Positions 13,665 through 24,182 of a stretch of DNA of 64,000 bases are shown in pieces. A program made the translations under genes and the position numbers. A model generated the notes under the pieces. That model was not told the origin of the DNA and did no database searches. It was given only the letters and a program-made list of their open reading frames with translations. The number at the start of each line of letters is the position of its first letter. Positions within the stretch are counted from its first letter, which is position 1. Source of the DNA: Anisakis pegreffii (lineage: Eukaryota; Nematoda; Chromadorea; Rhabditida; Anisakidae); contig JAPYMA010001155.1 in the NCBI GenBank assembly GCA_035041965.1, positions 124,001-188,000 on the forward strand. Reading direction: 5' to 3'.

Positions 13665-14222
13665 AATAATATCACTCGGCGCCAACAAAGGCCGATAATT
13701 TTCTACGTGAACACATCACCTGAATGTAAGTTTTGAACGTCATCCATATATTCTTTTCATTAATTGCTTTTCAATTTCGCTTCGATTCTTGCATCTCATT
13801 ACTGTTCTAACAATTTTGTTCTTCAAGCAGTGTTTGTTATTTGTTTCTGAAGGAATATGAAGTCTACATCGCAAGATGTATTGCATGATTAATTTGTTTA
13901 CTCGTCAAAAAGTCGGTTCATTGTCTCTTCGAATTCCAATAGTTAACCGATTGGATCTTTGCGGATCACTTGGCGCATTCTGTTCCCATTGATTCCACTA
14001 TTGTTCCATTGATCTTATTTCCTCTTACATCCTTCATGAATGCATTCATTCATCAGTTTTACAATATTGCTCATAAGATTTACTTATTTCAAAGTTTATG
14101 CTTATCTATAGCAGGCTTGTCGAATTTCAGATCGTGTTCGCCGGAGAACCGATATTCATCAACACCGGGTGATATCGAGTGGAGTGGTTTTTTTGGTTTT
14201 TTTTGGTTTTTTTGAGTGTTGA
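13665..14222 (+). other. Two exon-like GC-rich islands upstream of the zinc-finger gene
   Basis: Segment 13665-13725 is bounded by a strong acceptor (tttcag) and a strong donor (gtaagt) and is open (NNITRRQQRPIIF...). It ends one base into a codon. A second acceptor, cgaatttcag at 14121-14130, opens a segment in the matching phase (YRVRRRTDIHQHR...) that runs into a poly-T stretch and stops near 14222. They may be exons of an upstream or non-coding transcript, or 5' exons of the next gene. No in-frame link to the ATG at 14431 was found. Confidence 0.3.
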
Positions 14223-14430
14223 GTTTGTGTGCCTGTGAGTGTGAGTGAGAGTTACGATATTTTTGTGCGATAATTTGATTGTGTGAGTGATTTTTGATTT
14301 TATTAGTGTGTTTTTGAATATTTTTTGTTCTGTGTGGGTGATTTTGTGTGTGTTTGGTTGTGAGTGATTTTGAGTGTGTGATTATTGTGTGTTGTTTATT
14401 TTTGAAAAAAAACAAAAATAATTTTAAAAA

Positions 14431-17400
14431 ATGGACGGCCGTTTTGGTGCAAAAAGGGCGCGGACTGAGGAGGATCCGCGATTGGCTCCTTTTGGGGAGT
14501 TTCTCAGGGCACGAGGGGCTGAGGGTATCCCTTGTGCCACCCTGCTGCAGGCACTTACAGTGCTGCAGATTATACCGACAGACTGCCGGTTTAGTGACTA
14601 CTGCTGGGCCACCTGGCAGGTTATGGCCAGGTACGCTGGTCCGCTGAGCGGACACAGAATAAGTGAGTTCTTCGGAAACATTTCAACCAATCATTGAAAT
14701 ATTCTTTTTGTGCCCCATTCTTGAAGTGTTAGAAATCACTTTCTAATCGTTTAGATAACAACACTTCAATAGGTAATCATGGATAACAATAGATAGCAAT
14801 AGACAAACGGTGTATCGTACAGAAATTGCAAAAAGCCGATGAATTTCATCTGTTCGAGAGCAAATCGGGCGAATTGTGTGACCCTGAGCATATTACATTA
14901 CGAAAATCTTCGCAGAAATAAACATATTCAGATAAATGAGAACGAATAATAGAAGTACATCGAACATTGGGTAAATTTCGTTGTCCTTTCGAGCATGTAC
15001 TAATTAATTGCTTTCAGGGGAGATGGAGAGAACGGGAGTGATCCCGGACGGCGTGGTGGACGCCTTTTGCCGGCTCAACGAGGTGGTGCTCGTAGTACAT
15101 CCCCTGTACTCGGGCACCCCTCTCAAAATATTCGGAAAACCCGGCAAACCGGTAAAAGAAATCGCGGAGTGTCTGGGGACGTATGCCGCACTCAACATCC
15201 AAGCGGCGACGACGGAAAACATACAAAAAAAAGTACGCACTTGAAATGGCTTTGGAAGCTGATTTATGACCTTAACACTTTCAAAACTCCTGTTTTTGCC
15301 AGTTTGATGGATTGTCGGAATGAGCAGAAAATTTTGATAATGTAAAAATAATTAAAAGTATATCTGTTGAGGACAATATAGACATCACTTTTGATATTTA
15401 TAGTAGCAATAATCAGTCATCGCTGTTATTACTGCTCTCCCATTCCATTACAAAAATCGCCTGGGTGTACCGAACACAGCCAGTTAATGGCACTTACTGC
15501 GGGAAATTATTCCATTCTGTTGCAATGTCGATCACTAGGATCGATAAATGAATTCCTTTGGATGAGTATCTTAAGTAATAGCCATCGTTCGTTTTTAAAT
15601 TGTCAAACGTTAATCGTCGTTACCATATTCAGAAACAAAAACTAAATCGTCCGATCCCCGCCCACCGCAGAAAAAGGCATCAATCGGAGCCGGCTTTCGT
15701 AAGTGAATTGTATTTCCGCTTATTATCTTCATTGAAAGTGATGTAATCTGATCCAGTCATGATAATTCACCACATAACGCAATGATGATAATCGTTAAAA
15801 TGTCGGGTACCTGCAATCGAATAAAGCAAAAACTCCTGTCTGGCTAGAAGCGATGCAATAACACTTGCAGTCTGCTCAAACCATAGCATGATGATAAATT
15901 ATGAATCTACTCAGGAATCATTTCACTTAGAAACTATGCATTATGAAACGTTATCAAAAAATCTAACATTTAATATTGGTTTAAGACTATTGATAGATTG
16001 AGAACGTGAAAAAAACTTCAATGCGTTATGCAATAAAATTAATTCGAAGTCATATGCATTTGCACAATGAAATGAGGAACATGCGATGGAAACAAAATCC
16101 TCGTTTCAGACGATTTCAATTCAAACAAAATTTCAATCATCGCGTTTTCAGACGCCGTTGCCGGCAATCACTGAAGAGGAGGAGGAGGAGGAACCGCAGC
16201 CAGGCCCGTCAAGCCGCCCAGATTTCCCGGCTGGACCGGCGACTAACATTGACCTTATAACACCCGATGACGGCACTAACAACCTTAACGACATCTCAAC
16301 TCAACTAACGGATACAACTGTAACATCGTCACCAACCTCACCAATAACATCCTCACCGTCATCATCCTCATCACACTCACCATCTCCACCAACTAACCGT
16401 TATAATTTGTAAGTTTTCATTTGTTTTTATCGACTTTCATCTGAAAATTAGAAACGTCTCAATATTATCAAGTTAACGTTCTAATGAGCTTTCGTTGAAA
16501 TTGCTCATAGTAGGATAAGTTCAATTAAACTGCGCATTAAAAATGCTCAAAAGCTGAAATCGCTAATTGCGAATGATGGGGTGATGTGTTCGCAAACAAA
16601 AAGGAATCGATATATCACTGTTGGTTTCGAGGAATTTTGGAAAGTTTGAAGTCAACAAGGAATGAGTAGTTTATAATTTGTTCGATTAATTTCAGCCGTC
16701 ATCCTCGCCGCGAGGCGAGTCCAATAACACTACGTATTAACCCGCAATTTAAAGCCGCTAACACATCAACACTAACCGCACAACATGCAGCCGAGTTGGC
16801 GACTACAATACCAACACCTTATAAACTCATCAATAACAAAGTTTGTAAGTATTTCACTTATTGCATATTTGATTTCAATGGTAATTTGATCAGGTGATGT
16901 TGAATGCTTGCAGTGCGGATTCAGCCAGATAAATGCGTAGTTCTCTATTCATATTACGTTGCTTACTTGTGATAGGTTAAGAATATAGAAGGAATATATT
17001 CATTAATGTGATGTAAGTAGTAATTTGTAAGTAGATGATCGATACATTTTTCATCATCGACTAATTTCAGATTGCCAACTGTCGGGCTGCTCCAGGCGCG
17101 CCGCCCCCTTTGCTACGGTGGCCGCCTGGAAAATTCACGTAAGGCGAGCCCAATGTCACAACACTAACAGTACGTTTTCGAACATTTTTTTATCTTCTCA
17201 AAATTATTCTTTATTTATTGAGATTGGGTTCATTTTCATAACCTTAACTATTCAAGTCAGTAATTATTCGAATTGCTGATCTGTAGTGGTACTAATTCGA
17301 TGACAATAGTCGCTCAAACAATTTGATAAACTCAGCATTGATTACGAGAATTTCCGAATTCATGTGAATGCGGAATCGTCTCAAATCATCAGAGCAACGA

Positions 17401-17728
17401 ATTCGTTTCATCTGAATTCAATACTGTTCAATTATTGAATTGAATATTTGAAAAAAATTTTTTTGACTTTACTTTTTAACTTTTAGCACTCTGCACATGG
17501 TGTGGGCACACCGTGATCGTGCCCCAAGGCCTCTCGGCGCGGCAGATAACAATATATATGGACTCACACCGCGCCGAGAGGTGTGTTGCAGCGCCAAGGA
17601 AGGCCGTGGCGAAGAGGATGGACACCGCCGAGCGACTCCGGGAGCTCGGCCGCGATTCATCATTTATCGCGGTCCCCGGGGAAACCTCGGCGGTCGGGGT
17701 TGAAAGAAAGAGAAGAAGGACCATGTGA
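14431..17728 (+). CDS. Unrecognised six-exon gene with two C2HC-like zinc fingers, GC-rich exons
   Basis: Proposed exons are 14431-14662, 15018-15232, 16152-16408, 16696-16844, 17071-17169 and 17487-17728 (TGA). All have proper GT..AG junctions and consistent phase, giving 397 residues without a stop. The start is ATG after an AT-rich leader (MDGRFGAKRARTEEDPR). Order: a compact N-terminal part with many Leu/Cys/Trp; a hydrophobic exon (VVLVVHPLYSGTPLKIF); an acidic run of seven Glu followed by PQPGPSSRP and a Ser/Thr/Pro stretch; then two finger-like motifs, C-x4-C-x13-H-x5-C and C-x2-C-x20-H-x4-C; and a basic end VERKRRRTM that could be a nuclear signal. The exons are far more GC-rich than their introns and than spectrin exons. 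That mix of paired fingers, GPSSRP linker and GC-rich codons resembles N-terminal proteins of some non-LTR retrotransposons, but no reverse transcriptase follows. The function is unknown. Confidence 0.55.
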
Positions 17729-17763
17729 GAGGATCACTAACGGAAACTAACGGATGACATCAG

Positions 17764-18462
17764 CTAACAAGATCAACTAACGTCACAATTAACTCCGACA
17801 GCAACAGTCGAGACAACGACGTTAACACCGTCATGAAGCGGCAATCAACATTCAACTGGCAGCATCGGTTCCAAAACGTGAGGCAATTTTTCATCAGTGA
17901 ATTCTGTATCGACAGCATATTTATGTCAAGTAATGCGCGCATCATATTACAACACGGTATATCTTATTGATTCATTTCAGGTAATCAGCTCTCAGAGACA
18001 ATGGCAAAAACATCGCGATTGGAATCAACAGTTATCACAGAATCGTGACATCCTTCAGTCAGCGATGTCAGCAAAGGTCCACCACGTCAGCAACTCATCA
18101 GTTATTCTTCACAACAGAGGTACAGACTTTATTTGATTTGACTTAAATTGTATAGGTATTATTGTTATTTATAATTTCTATAGGTATTTCTATAGGTATA
18201 CTACTAGGCTTTTAGTTTTATGGCTATTGTTATAACGACTTTAATTGTATACGTGTCATTGTTAGCAGGAGGCGAGTACATTATGGACGATTCAAGGCAG
18301 CTGGAGACGTTACAAATATCAAAAAAAATCATTAAAAATATTCTACATTCAACAATTATCTCATCACATCACACATCGATTCATCATCATCGCCAAGGCA
18401 TTCCGATCTCATTATGTAATGCATCCCACCAGAGAGATAGGTTCCTATTGATTTCAATATGA
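17764..18462 (+). other. Three exon-like segments downstream of the zinc-finger gene
   Basis: Segments 17764-17877, 17981-18119 and 18269-18462 (TGA) have usable acceptors and donors and join in phase. They encode a polar, Gln/Asn/Ser-rich peptide (FNWQHRFQN, then VISSQRQWQKHRDW, then GEYIMDDSRQLETLQ). They cannot be joined in frame to the stop-containing last exon of the zinc-finger gene with a reasonable intron. They could be alternative 3' exons, a separate small gene, or chance open frames. No family is recognised. Confidence 0.25.
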
Positions 18463-19137
18463 CTTCATTTGATGAGAAAACTATCGGGAGAAATCCATGA
18501 AACATTACAAAAATTTTATTTCTGTAGGATGCGTTCAGAGACGTTAAGTGGCAAAATTTTAGGTATTATGAAGTGAGCATGAGCTCAGTGTTATTTGCTG
18601 TTATCGTTCATTTTGTCATTTTAATCTTTTTTTCGCTTATTATCGTCATTGACGATATTACTTTCATTATGGCATAATATCATTGTATATGTAGCTTGCT
18701 GTTCTCATCGCATTGTATGTCTGATCATGCATGACATTCAATAGAATTTTACATGAGCCAATCAGAGAATTCATCTTGATAATGATCATGACCATATTCA
18801 CTTCTACGATCACTGATATTGATCTGCCTATTATTCCAAAATTCATCCAGTTCGAATTTTGCTCAAACGTTTCAAGCCGTCATTCCCATCAATCGAAAGT
18901 AATCGTGTCTTATATACCCAATCGACATTGACCTCATAGTTTAAATGCACTAATGAGTGCTCGGGTTCAGTAAAAATTTAATTTGATGAACGCCCAACAA
19001 AAATCCTCAAGCATAATTTTTGGGCTTTTCCTTAAAGAGAATGGGAGTCATTTGGCGGACATGCCAGCTCCCAAGCGCCGATAGTGAAGGTATTGAATTA
19101 ATAATATTTTAATTACACATTCGGGGCACTTCACTGG
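18463..19137. other. Intergenic, no feature seen
   Basis: AT-rich sequence with short open frames only. Nothing supports a gene or RNA here. Confidence 0.6.
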
Positions 19138-19375
19138 CGCTGTGGGTCAGGGTTGTTGTTTACTGAACCCGTGGGTCAGGACTGGTTTGCTGTCAATCAC
19201 GGTTAATGGGTAATGAACCCATGCGGGTGAGGGTTGTTTAGCCCATTGCGCGGCTAGGGTCCATATGGACAATACGGAGTTAGGGAATATGGCCAGCGTC
19301 TGTGGCTGGGGTATCATTGACCAATACGGGGTCAAGATCTTTTGACCATGATGGATTCAGGGAATTCGGTCAATT
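19138..19375. repeat. Degenerate ~27-bp minisatellite with a small palindrome in most units
   Basis: About nine diverged units of 21-29 bp can be laid out, each roughly a GGG-containing core (gtgggtcaggg, gcgggtgaggg, gagttaggg, gtggctggggt) followed by a tgaac/accaat-like end. Several units contain their own small palindrome: tgggtaatgaaccca, gtccatatggac and ggtcaagatcttttgacc. The units are too diverged to be a recent microsatellite. Confidence 0.55.
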
Positions 19376-19687
19376 GGAGATTGGGTTGATTTATTTGAAG
19401 CTGAGAAAGAGTATCCTATCAAATTGGTGTTTCGAACATATCATCCAGATGTATTAAGGACGGCTTGAATAATGGAATTTGCTGGTTATCCATCATTGAG
19501 CATTGATTCAGGAAGATGAGTTTGAATGCCATTCTAAATTAACATCCATGTTCTTCCCACCTCTCATTCCGAACATCTTCAATACACAGTTGTTCGCTGC
19601 ATATCTGTTCTATCAGATAACTCTGATAATTTCTCTGATTGGTTTGTCCCTCCCTATCATATCACAGTATTGAACTGTGTTGCTTGA

Positions 19688-19930
19688 AAAAAAAAGAACA
19701 GAAATCAAACTCAAAACAATATAAAAATGGAAAATGAATGGAAAAATTAATTAAATGCAGAAAATAATAGAGAGATAAAAAATAAAGAAATAATGAAAAA
19801 AATCAAAAAAATGAAAAAATAAAATAAAATTCAAAAGATACAAAAAATCAAGAAAAAAACAAGAAATAAAAACAATAAAAACAAAAAAATGAAAAATATA
19901 AAAAATGAAATATAAAAAAATAAAGCAAGC
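19688..19930. repeat. A-rich low-complexity tract
   Basis: Long run of adenine-rich sequence broken by single T, G or C bases (aaaatgaaaaaat-like). Similar A-rich tracts lie at about 21530-21760 and 22260-22390. They could be old poly-A-bearing insertions or simple-sequence drift. Confidence 0.6.
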
Positions 19931-20734
19931 AACGTCGAAATCATTATCTATGCTTGTTCTATTGGAAATGTTGCATAATATTCTTATTATTGCTTGATAA
20001 TAATAAGGACGTTATGAATGTAACTGTCTATATAAATTCCTCGTAATTTGTTCATAAGGATACTGATTCATAGTAAGAATGTAATTGTTCTTTTTAGTGT
20101 ATTTTTTCATTGTTATTTATTATCAATGTGCTGTTATTTTACACTGAGCATGCTCACTTTTTTCAATTTTTGCTTGAATGACTCATGTGAAGTAACTTGA
20201 CTTCATCTTTTTAATAGATTGAAAGTATTTTGATCCTTGTGATATTCCATAATTTAGACAGCAGGAAACGATTACTCCGATAGATCCAATTTTCATTCTA
20301 GCGGATGCAGATGACATTAAGTTTGATATTTAACACTCTGGTGGGATTATGCCTCTCTGTCTATGGTAATTGTTATACATTATGTAATTTCTTCAACAAC
20401 CAACGACGCTTCAACGACACAACAACTAACCTTATACGGTAGCAATCACACGAAGTGACGTCTGCAGCAACCGATCATGCTACATGAGGCGATACATCAG
20501 CTTGCTGAAATCAAGCTACTTCCCATAACCATATCCTCACCACTCACCTTACCCTGGGTTACCAACCCTTTCGTGGTGACTGATTGGGCTCAGCTCACAT
20601 TCTCATTAACGAATACTCACTTTTCGATTAACTAAATAACTTTCCGGCTAAGAGGAACATTTTTGGGGGCGATTCAAAAACGAATTAGGATGCAAAATTG
20701 AGAATTAGGAGACAAAATTGTCGGATAACTGTCA

Positions 20735-21125
20735 GCACTGTGGGTCCCTTCAGCAGGTTTGGCCGGGCCTGCCCTCTCCTCTTTTGCCCTGAAGCCCCCC
20801 AGGGTGCCGGTTCGGGTCCTTCCTCTTCTCCGCGCGGCGTGATGAGGTGGTGGATTTGGCCGGATTAATTGATTAACTAATTTAATGTTGGTGTATTTAC
20901 CATTATTATTAACAAATTTCAGATTTAAATTATACTTATTGTCTGTGTGTGTGAGCGTATGATTGTGAGTGATTTGGTTAAGTTTGTATGTGAGTGATTA
21001 TCGTGGTTTTTGAATTTGTGGTTGTTTAGTTAATATCGGGTGTGCTTATTTGGTAATTGTGTGATTGCGTACTGTATGAAATTCGGATTTGTGTGATCGT
21101 TTTGTGAGGAGTGTGTGCGTGTGTG
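20735..21125 (+). other. GC-rich islet followed by a TGTGAGTGATT-rich stretch
   Basis: At 20735-20860 the sequence becomes abruptly GC-rich (gccgggcctgccctctcctc, ccccccagggtgccggttcg). From about 20938 to 21125 it is T/G-rich with repeated gtgagtgatt-like motifs. The same kind of T/G leader lies at 14215-14400 directly upstream of the zinc-finger gene, also after a GC-rich islet. The two could be copies of one element boundary or related promoters/leaders. No ORF of note follows the second copy. Confidence 0.35.
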
Positions 21126-23540
21126 GTTTTTATCGAGTGCTTTCTTTGCAGAATATTATCGAGTGTTTGTTTTTTGCCCATTGTGAGTTTCAGTTTATTT
21201 TCGCCGTCACGTATCCTCGTCAAATTTCATCAGGTAGGTTTGTTATCTTCATTATATGCAGAATAATTCAGATGACTTCGATAGTCATTTTCGTATGCAT
21301 CCATTAATTTCATCACGTTTTTGTTCCATAATCATGCAATGTTTTTGTCGCTTAGTTTTGTTTTGTTTTGCCCGTAATCATAATTATTTTGTTTGTTCCA
21401 TAATCTTCATAATCAATTTGTTCAATAATTAGTTCATAATTGTTTCATAATTTCATAATTGTTCTTAGTTTTGTTGCATAACCATTCGCTTAGTTTTGTT
21501 CTGTCGCTTAATAACTTCAAAAATTCAGGAAAAAAATTTAAAAAATCATAAAATCAAAAAAAACTAATAAAAATACAAAATTCCAAAAAAATTCAAAAAA
21601 TTTTTCAAAAGTTTTCTAAGAGACAAAAAATCACAAAATCAAAAAGAAACTGATCAAAAGCAGAAAATTCGAAAAAATTTTCCCCACTACCTCAAAAAAT
21701 TCAGAAAGAAATTTATGAATTTTGCAAAAACACCAAAAAATCACAAAATCATAAAAAGCGTACAAGCGAAGAGCATGAATTTCGCTAAGAAGTGCATTTC
21801 ATCGCACTTCTTAATTTCTTTCATCCTCTGACAATGATGCTCAGATGGAGCAAACTCCTCTCGCGAACGTTTGCGTTGTCTGTTGCGGATGATGCTCACA
21901 ATTGGCATCATCACATTGCCTTCTCGTTTAAAAAAAAGATTTGAGAAAAAATTAGCGTTTAAAAAAGATTTACGTTTAAATCTTTCACAATTAGCGTTTA
22001 AAAAAAGGATTTATTTTCGGCTGAATTTCATTATTCCTCGTTGCTGATTCATCAATGTCTCCCTGTCCTCGTCTACTTCTATTGATGTTCTCTTCATTCC
22101 CTGAAGCATTGCTCTGAAATTCAGTCGATTTTTTTGCTTTTCTCGCCATATCGATTCACACCGAGTTAAATTCCCGGTCAAAAAGTCATGTTTCAATTAG
22201 TATTGCTAATTGATTCGAGTTTCATGGTTTATTCTCAGGTACTGAACACTTCTGCTGTTTTGAAAAAGAAAAGTTCAAAAAAAATCTACAAAAATGTTAT
22301 GATTTAAAAAATTTCGAAATGGAATGAATTTCAAAAAAATATTTTAAAAAATATTTCAAAAAATTTGGAAAAAAACTTCGAAACAGGTATGCACTGAATT
22401 TCAAACCGTCAGGAAAATTCATTACCTGGTGTTTGTTCGGTTTTTTCCCTGACTCTCTGATTGAAGCACAATCTCTGTTTTGTTGTGGATATTCTTCTCA
22501 TAACGATTGCTGATTATGACTGAGCACCACCACGTTCACCTGAATGTTTGTGTCGTTGTATTTGAGACTCTGTTTCATCAGAGAGCTTCTTCCTTCAGGT
22601 GTGTCCGCAAAAAAAAGCAAAAATGTCTTTTTTTTCGTGAACCCACCATTTCCAGTGGACAACTGGAAGGTGAACTTTGACGTATTGAAGATGTGAACCT
22701 GAGAATAATGAAGAGAGGTTGTTCATATGCGGCCATATTGCTGATGCTGTTCGAAGGAAAAGCTGGAAAATTTTAGAAATTTGCAAAAAACGTTCCATGC
22801 CAGATCTCATTCTATGAAAACATTGAAAAATCGTCGAATGAAATTTGATATTTGAGATGATTTGACCCGCTTTATCTGTACATCTGTTCAGTTGTTTGAG
22901 GGAATTGTTGACTACGGTAAACAAACTTGTCCGAGGTTGTAACATGTAATTAAAATTTGAACTCATAATGCCGTTTCTGTTAATATTAATGGTATGTTGG
23001 CGGGCTAGGGTTGGCGAGCTACCATACTCAATTGATAAAAGTTAAGAAGAGTGATAAATTTTATTAGAGGAATTGAATTCTTCCGGTATTGAGGATATAT
23101 TTTGAATAGAGGCTGAGTGAATCTGTTTGGACATTTTCGCTAGAAGTGATGGCATCCAACAAAGTGGTCAGAATCTCGCGATTCAGACTCTGAGCAAACT
23201 ATTTTGAAATTCGGTGGAAATTCCGAGCGGTGGAATGCTGGAAAGTCGATCTGGTCGGATTACGATCGAACTGAAATTTCGTTGGGATGCCATCACCAGT
23301 GGGTAATATGGAAAAGGAGGGAGAGTCTATTGCGTAGTTGGCGTTGAACAAAAAAACAATTTGATATGATCTGAACAGTACTTTTCGAATGCGGTGGTGA
23401 GGCTGGGTAGTGGGCCACCGTCCTCACGTGCAAAATTTGTAAATTTATTTGAGAAGCTCAGTAGATGACAATTGAACAGTTGTACAGATAAGGCGGGTCA
23501 AATCTTTTATGGGAGGTGATAGGCTTTCAGTTAAACGAAG
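21126..23540. other. Intergenic, A/T-rich, no gene seen
   Basis: Contains the two further A-rich tracts and short open frames only. There is a possible splice donor (caggtaggt) near 21230 after the T/G-rich leader, but no partner exon is visible. Confidence 0.55.
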
Positions 23541-23715
23541 GTCGGGGAGGGTAAGGGTGGGGAAGGGGGGGAAGGGTGGGGAGGGGGCAGGGGAGGGAGG
23601 GGGAGGGGAGGGTGGGGGAGGGGTGGGGAGGGGGCAGGGGAGGGAGGGGGAGGGGAGGGTGGGGGAGGGGTTGGGGAGGGGGAGGGGGTGGGGGTGGGGG
23701 ATGGGGTCGGGGGTG
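23541..23715 (+). repeat. G-rich tract, two ~60-bp tandem copies, G-quadruplex-prone
   Basis: About 175 bases of almost uninterrupted G-runs of three to seven separated by single A or T. A ~60-bp unit (contains gggagggggcaggggaggga) occurs twice in tandem. Any stretch of four neighbouring G-runs fits the intramolecular quadruplex pattern. All G is on the + strand, so a transcript of the receptor gene's upstream region would carry it. Confidence 0.85.
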
Positions 23716-23743
23716 TTGTTTTTTAGTGTCCCATTTATGTATT

Positions 23744-23832
23744 TCATCCAACGGCGAGGTACCGTTGGATGAGATCCGACGGCGTGGTGAGCCGTTGGAT
23801 CACTAATGCGTCCACGACTAATCGTCGTGGAC
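23744..23832. repeat. Array of three consecutive strong hairpins
   Basis: Hairpin 1: 23744-23754 pairs with 23762-23772 (11 bp, loop cgaggta). Hairpin 2: 23773-23783 pairs with 23791-23801 (11 bp with one G-T pair, loop gtggtga). Hairpin 3: 23810-23818 pairs with 23824-23832 (9 bp, loop taatc). The stems of 1 and 2 are related in sequence. The array begins 29 bases after the G-rich tract. Confidence 0.8.
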
Positions 23833-24182
23833 CTGCACGATACTGTCCCATTAAATCAGATTTCTCATTTCAAGATCTAATCTCTTTGATTTCAGATCGC
23901 GCGGATCGGGGACGGTGGATCAACGCAAAGGAACAGTTGTGTTTTCGATTCACGACAAGTTACATGAAATTTGAGGAACTTGCAACTGATCATCGAACCA
24001 GTTTGACAGGTTGTTCCCCTTCACAAGTCTATTCATTCATTCAATTATTTAGTCTTCTTTGTTCTCAAACAGTTTAAATTCTACCAATAATCTATTTTCA
24101 AATCGCTCGTTATTTATTACTGTCCATCCAAGTGATAAGCCTCATTCAGCATCGGTCTCCATTAAAATCAATTTTTCATGCA

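Noticed and set aside
14089..14655. 188-aa antisense ORF opposite the zinc-finger gene's first exon
   Set aside because: It reads through the T/G-rich leader giving Lys/His/Asn-rich filler. The + strand frame has the spliced, phase-consistent gene.
20800..20830. tRNA B-box-like word ggttcgggtcc
   Set aside because: No A box at the right distance and no cloverleaf could be drawn. No other tRNA, rRNA or spliced-leader RNA gene was seen in the window.
23445..23806. Gly/Arg-rich and Pro-rich ORFs across the G-rich tract
   Set aside because: Pure low-complexity translation of the G-runs in several frames, with no start context or homology-like segment.
23880..24010. Spliced-looking segment RADRGRWINAKEQLCFRF as an extra receptor 5' exon
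   Set aside because: Its donor phase does not fit the exon holding the ATG at 24183, and the latter has its own likely leader acceptor.
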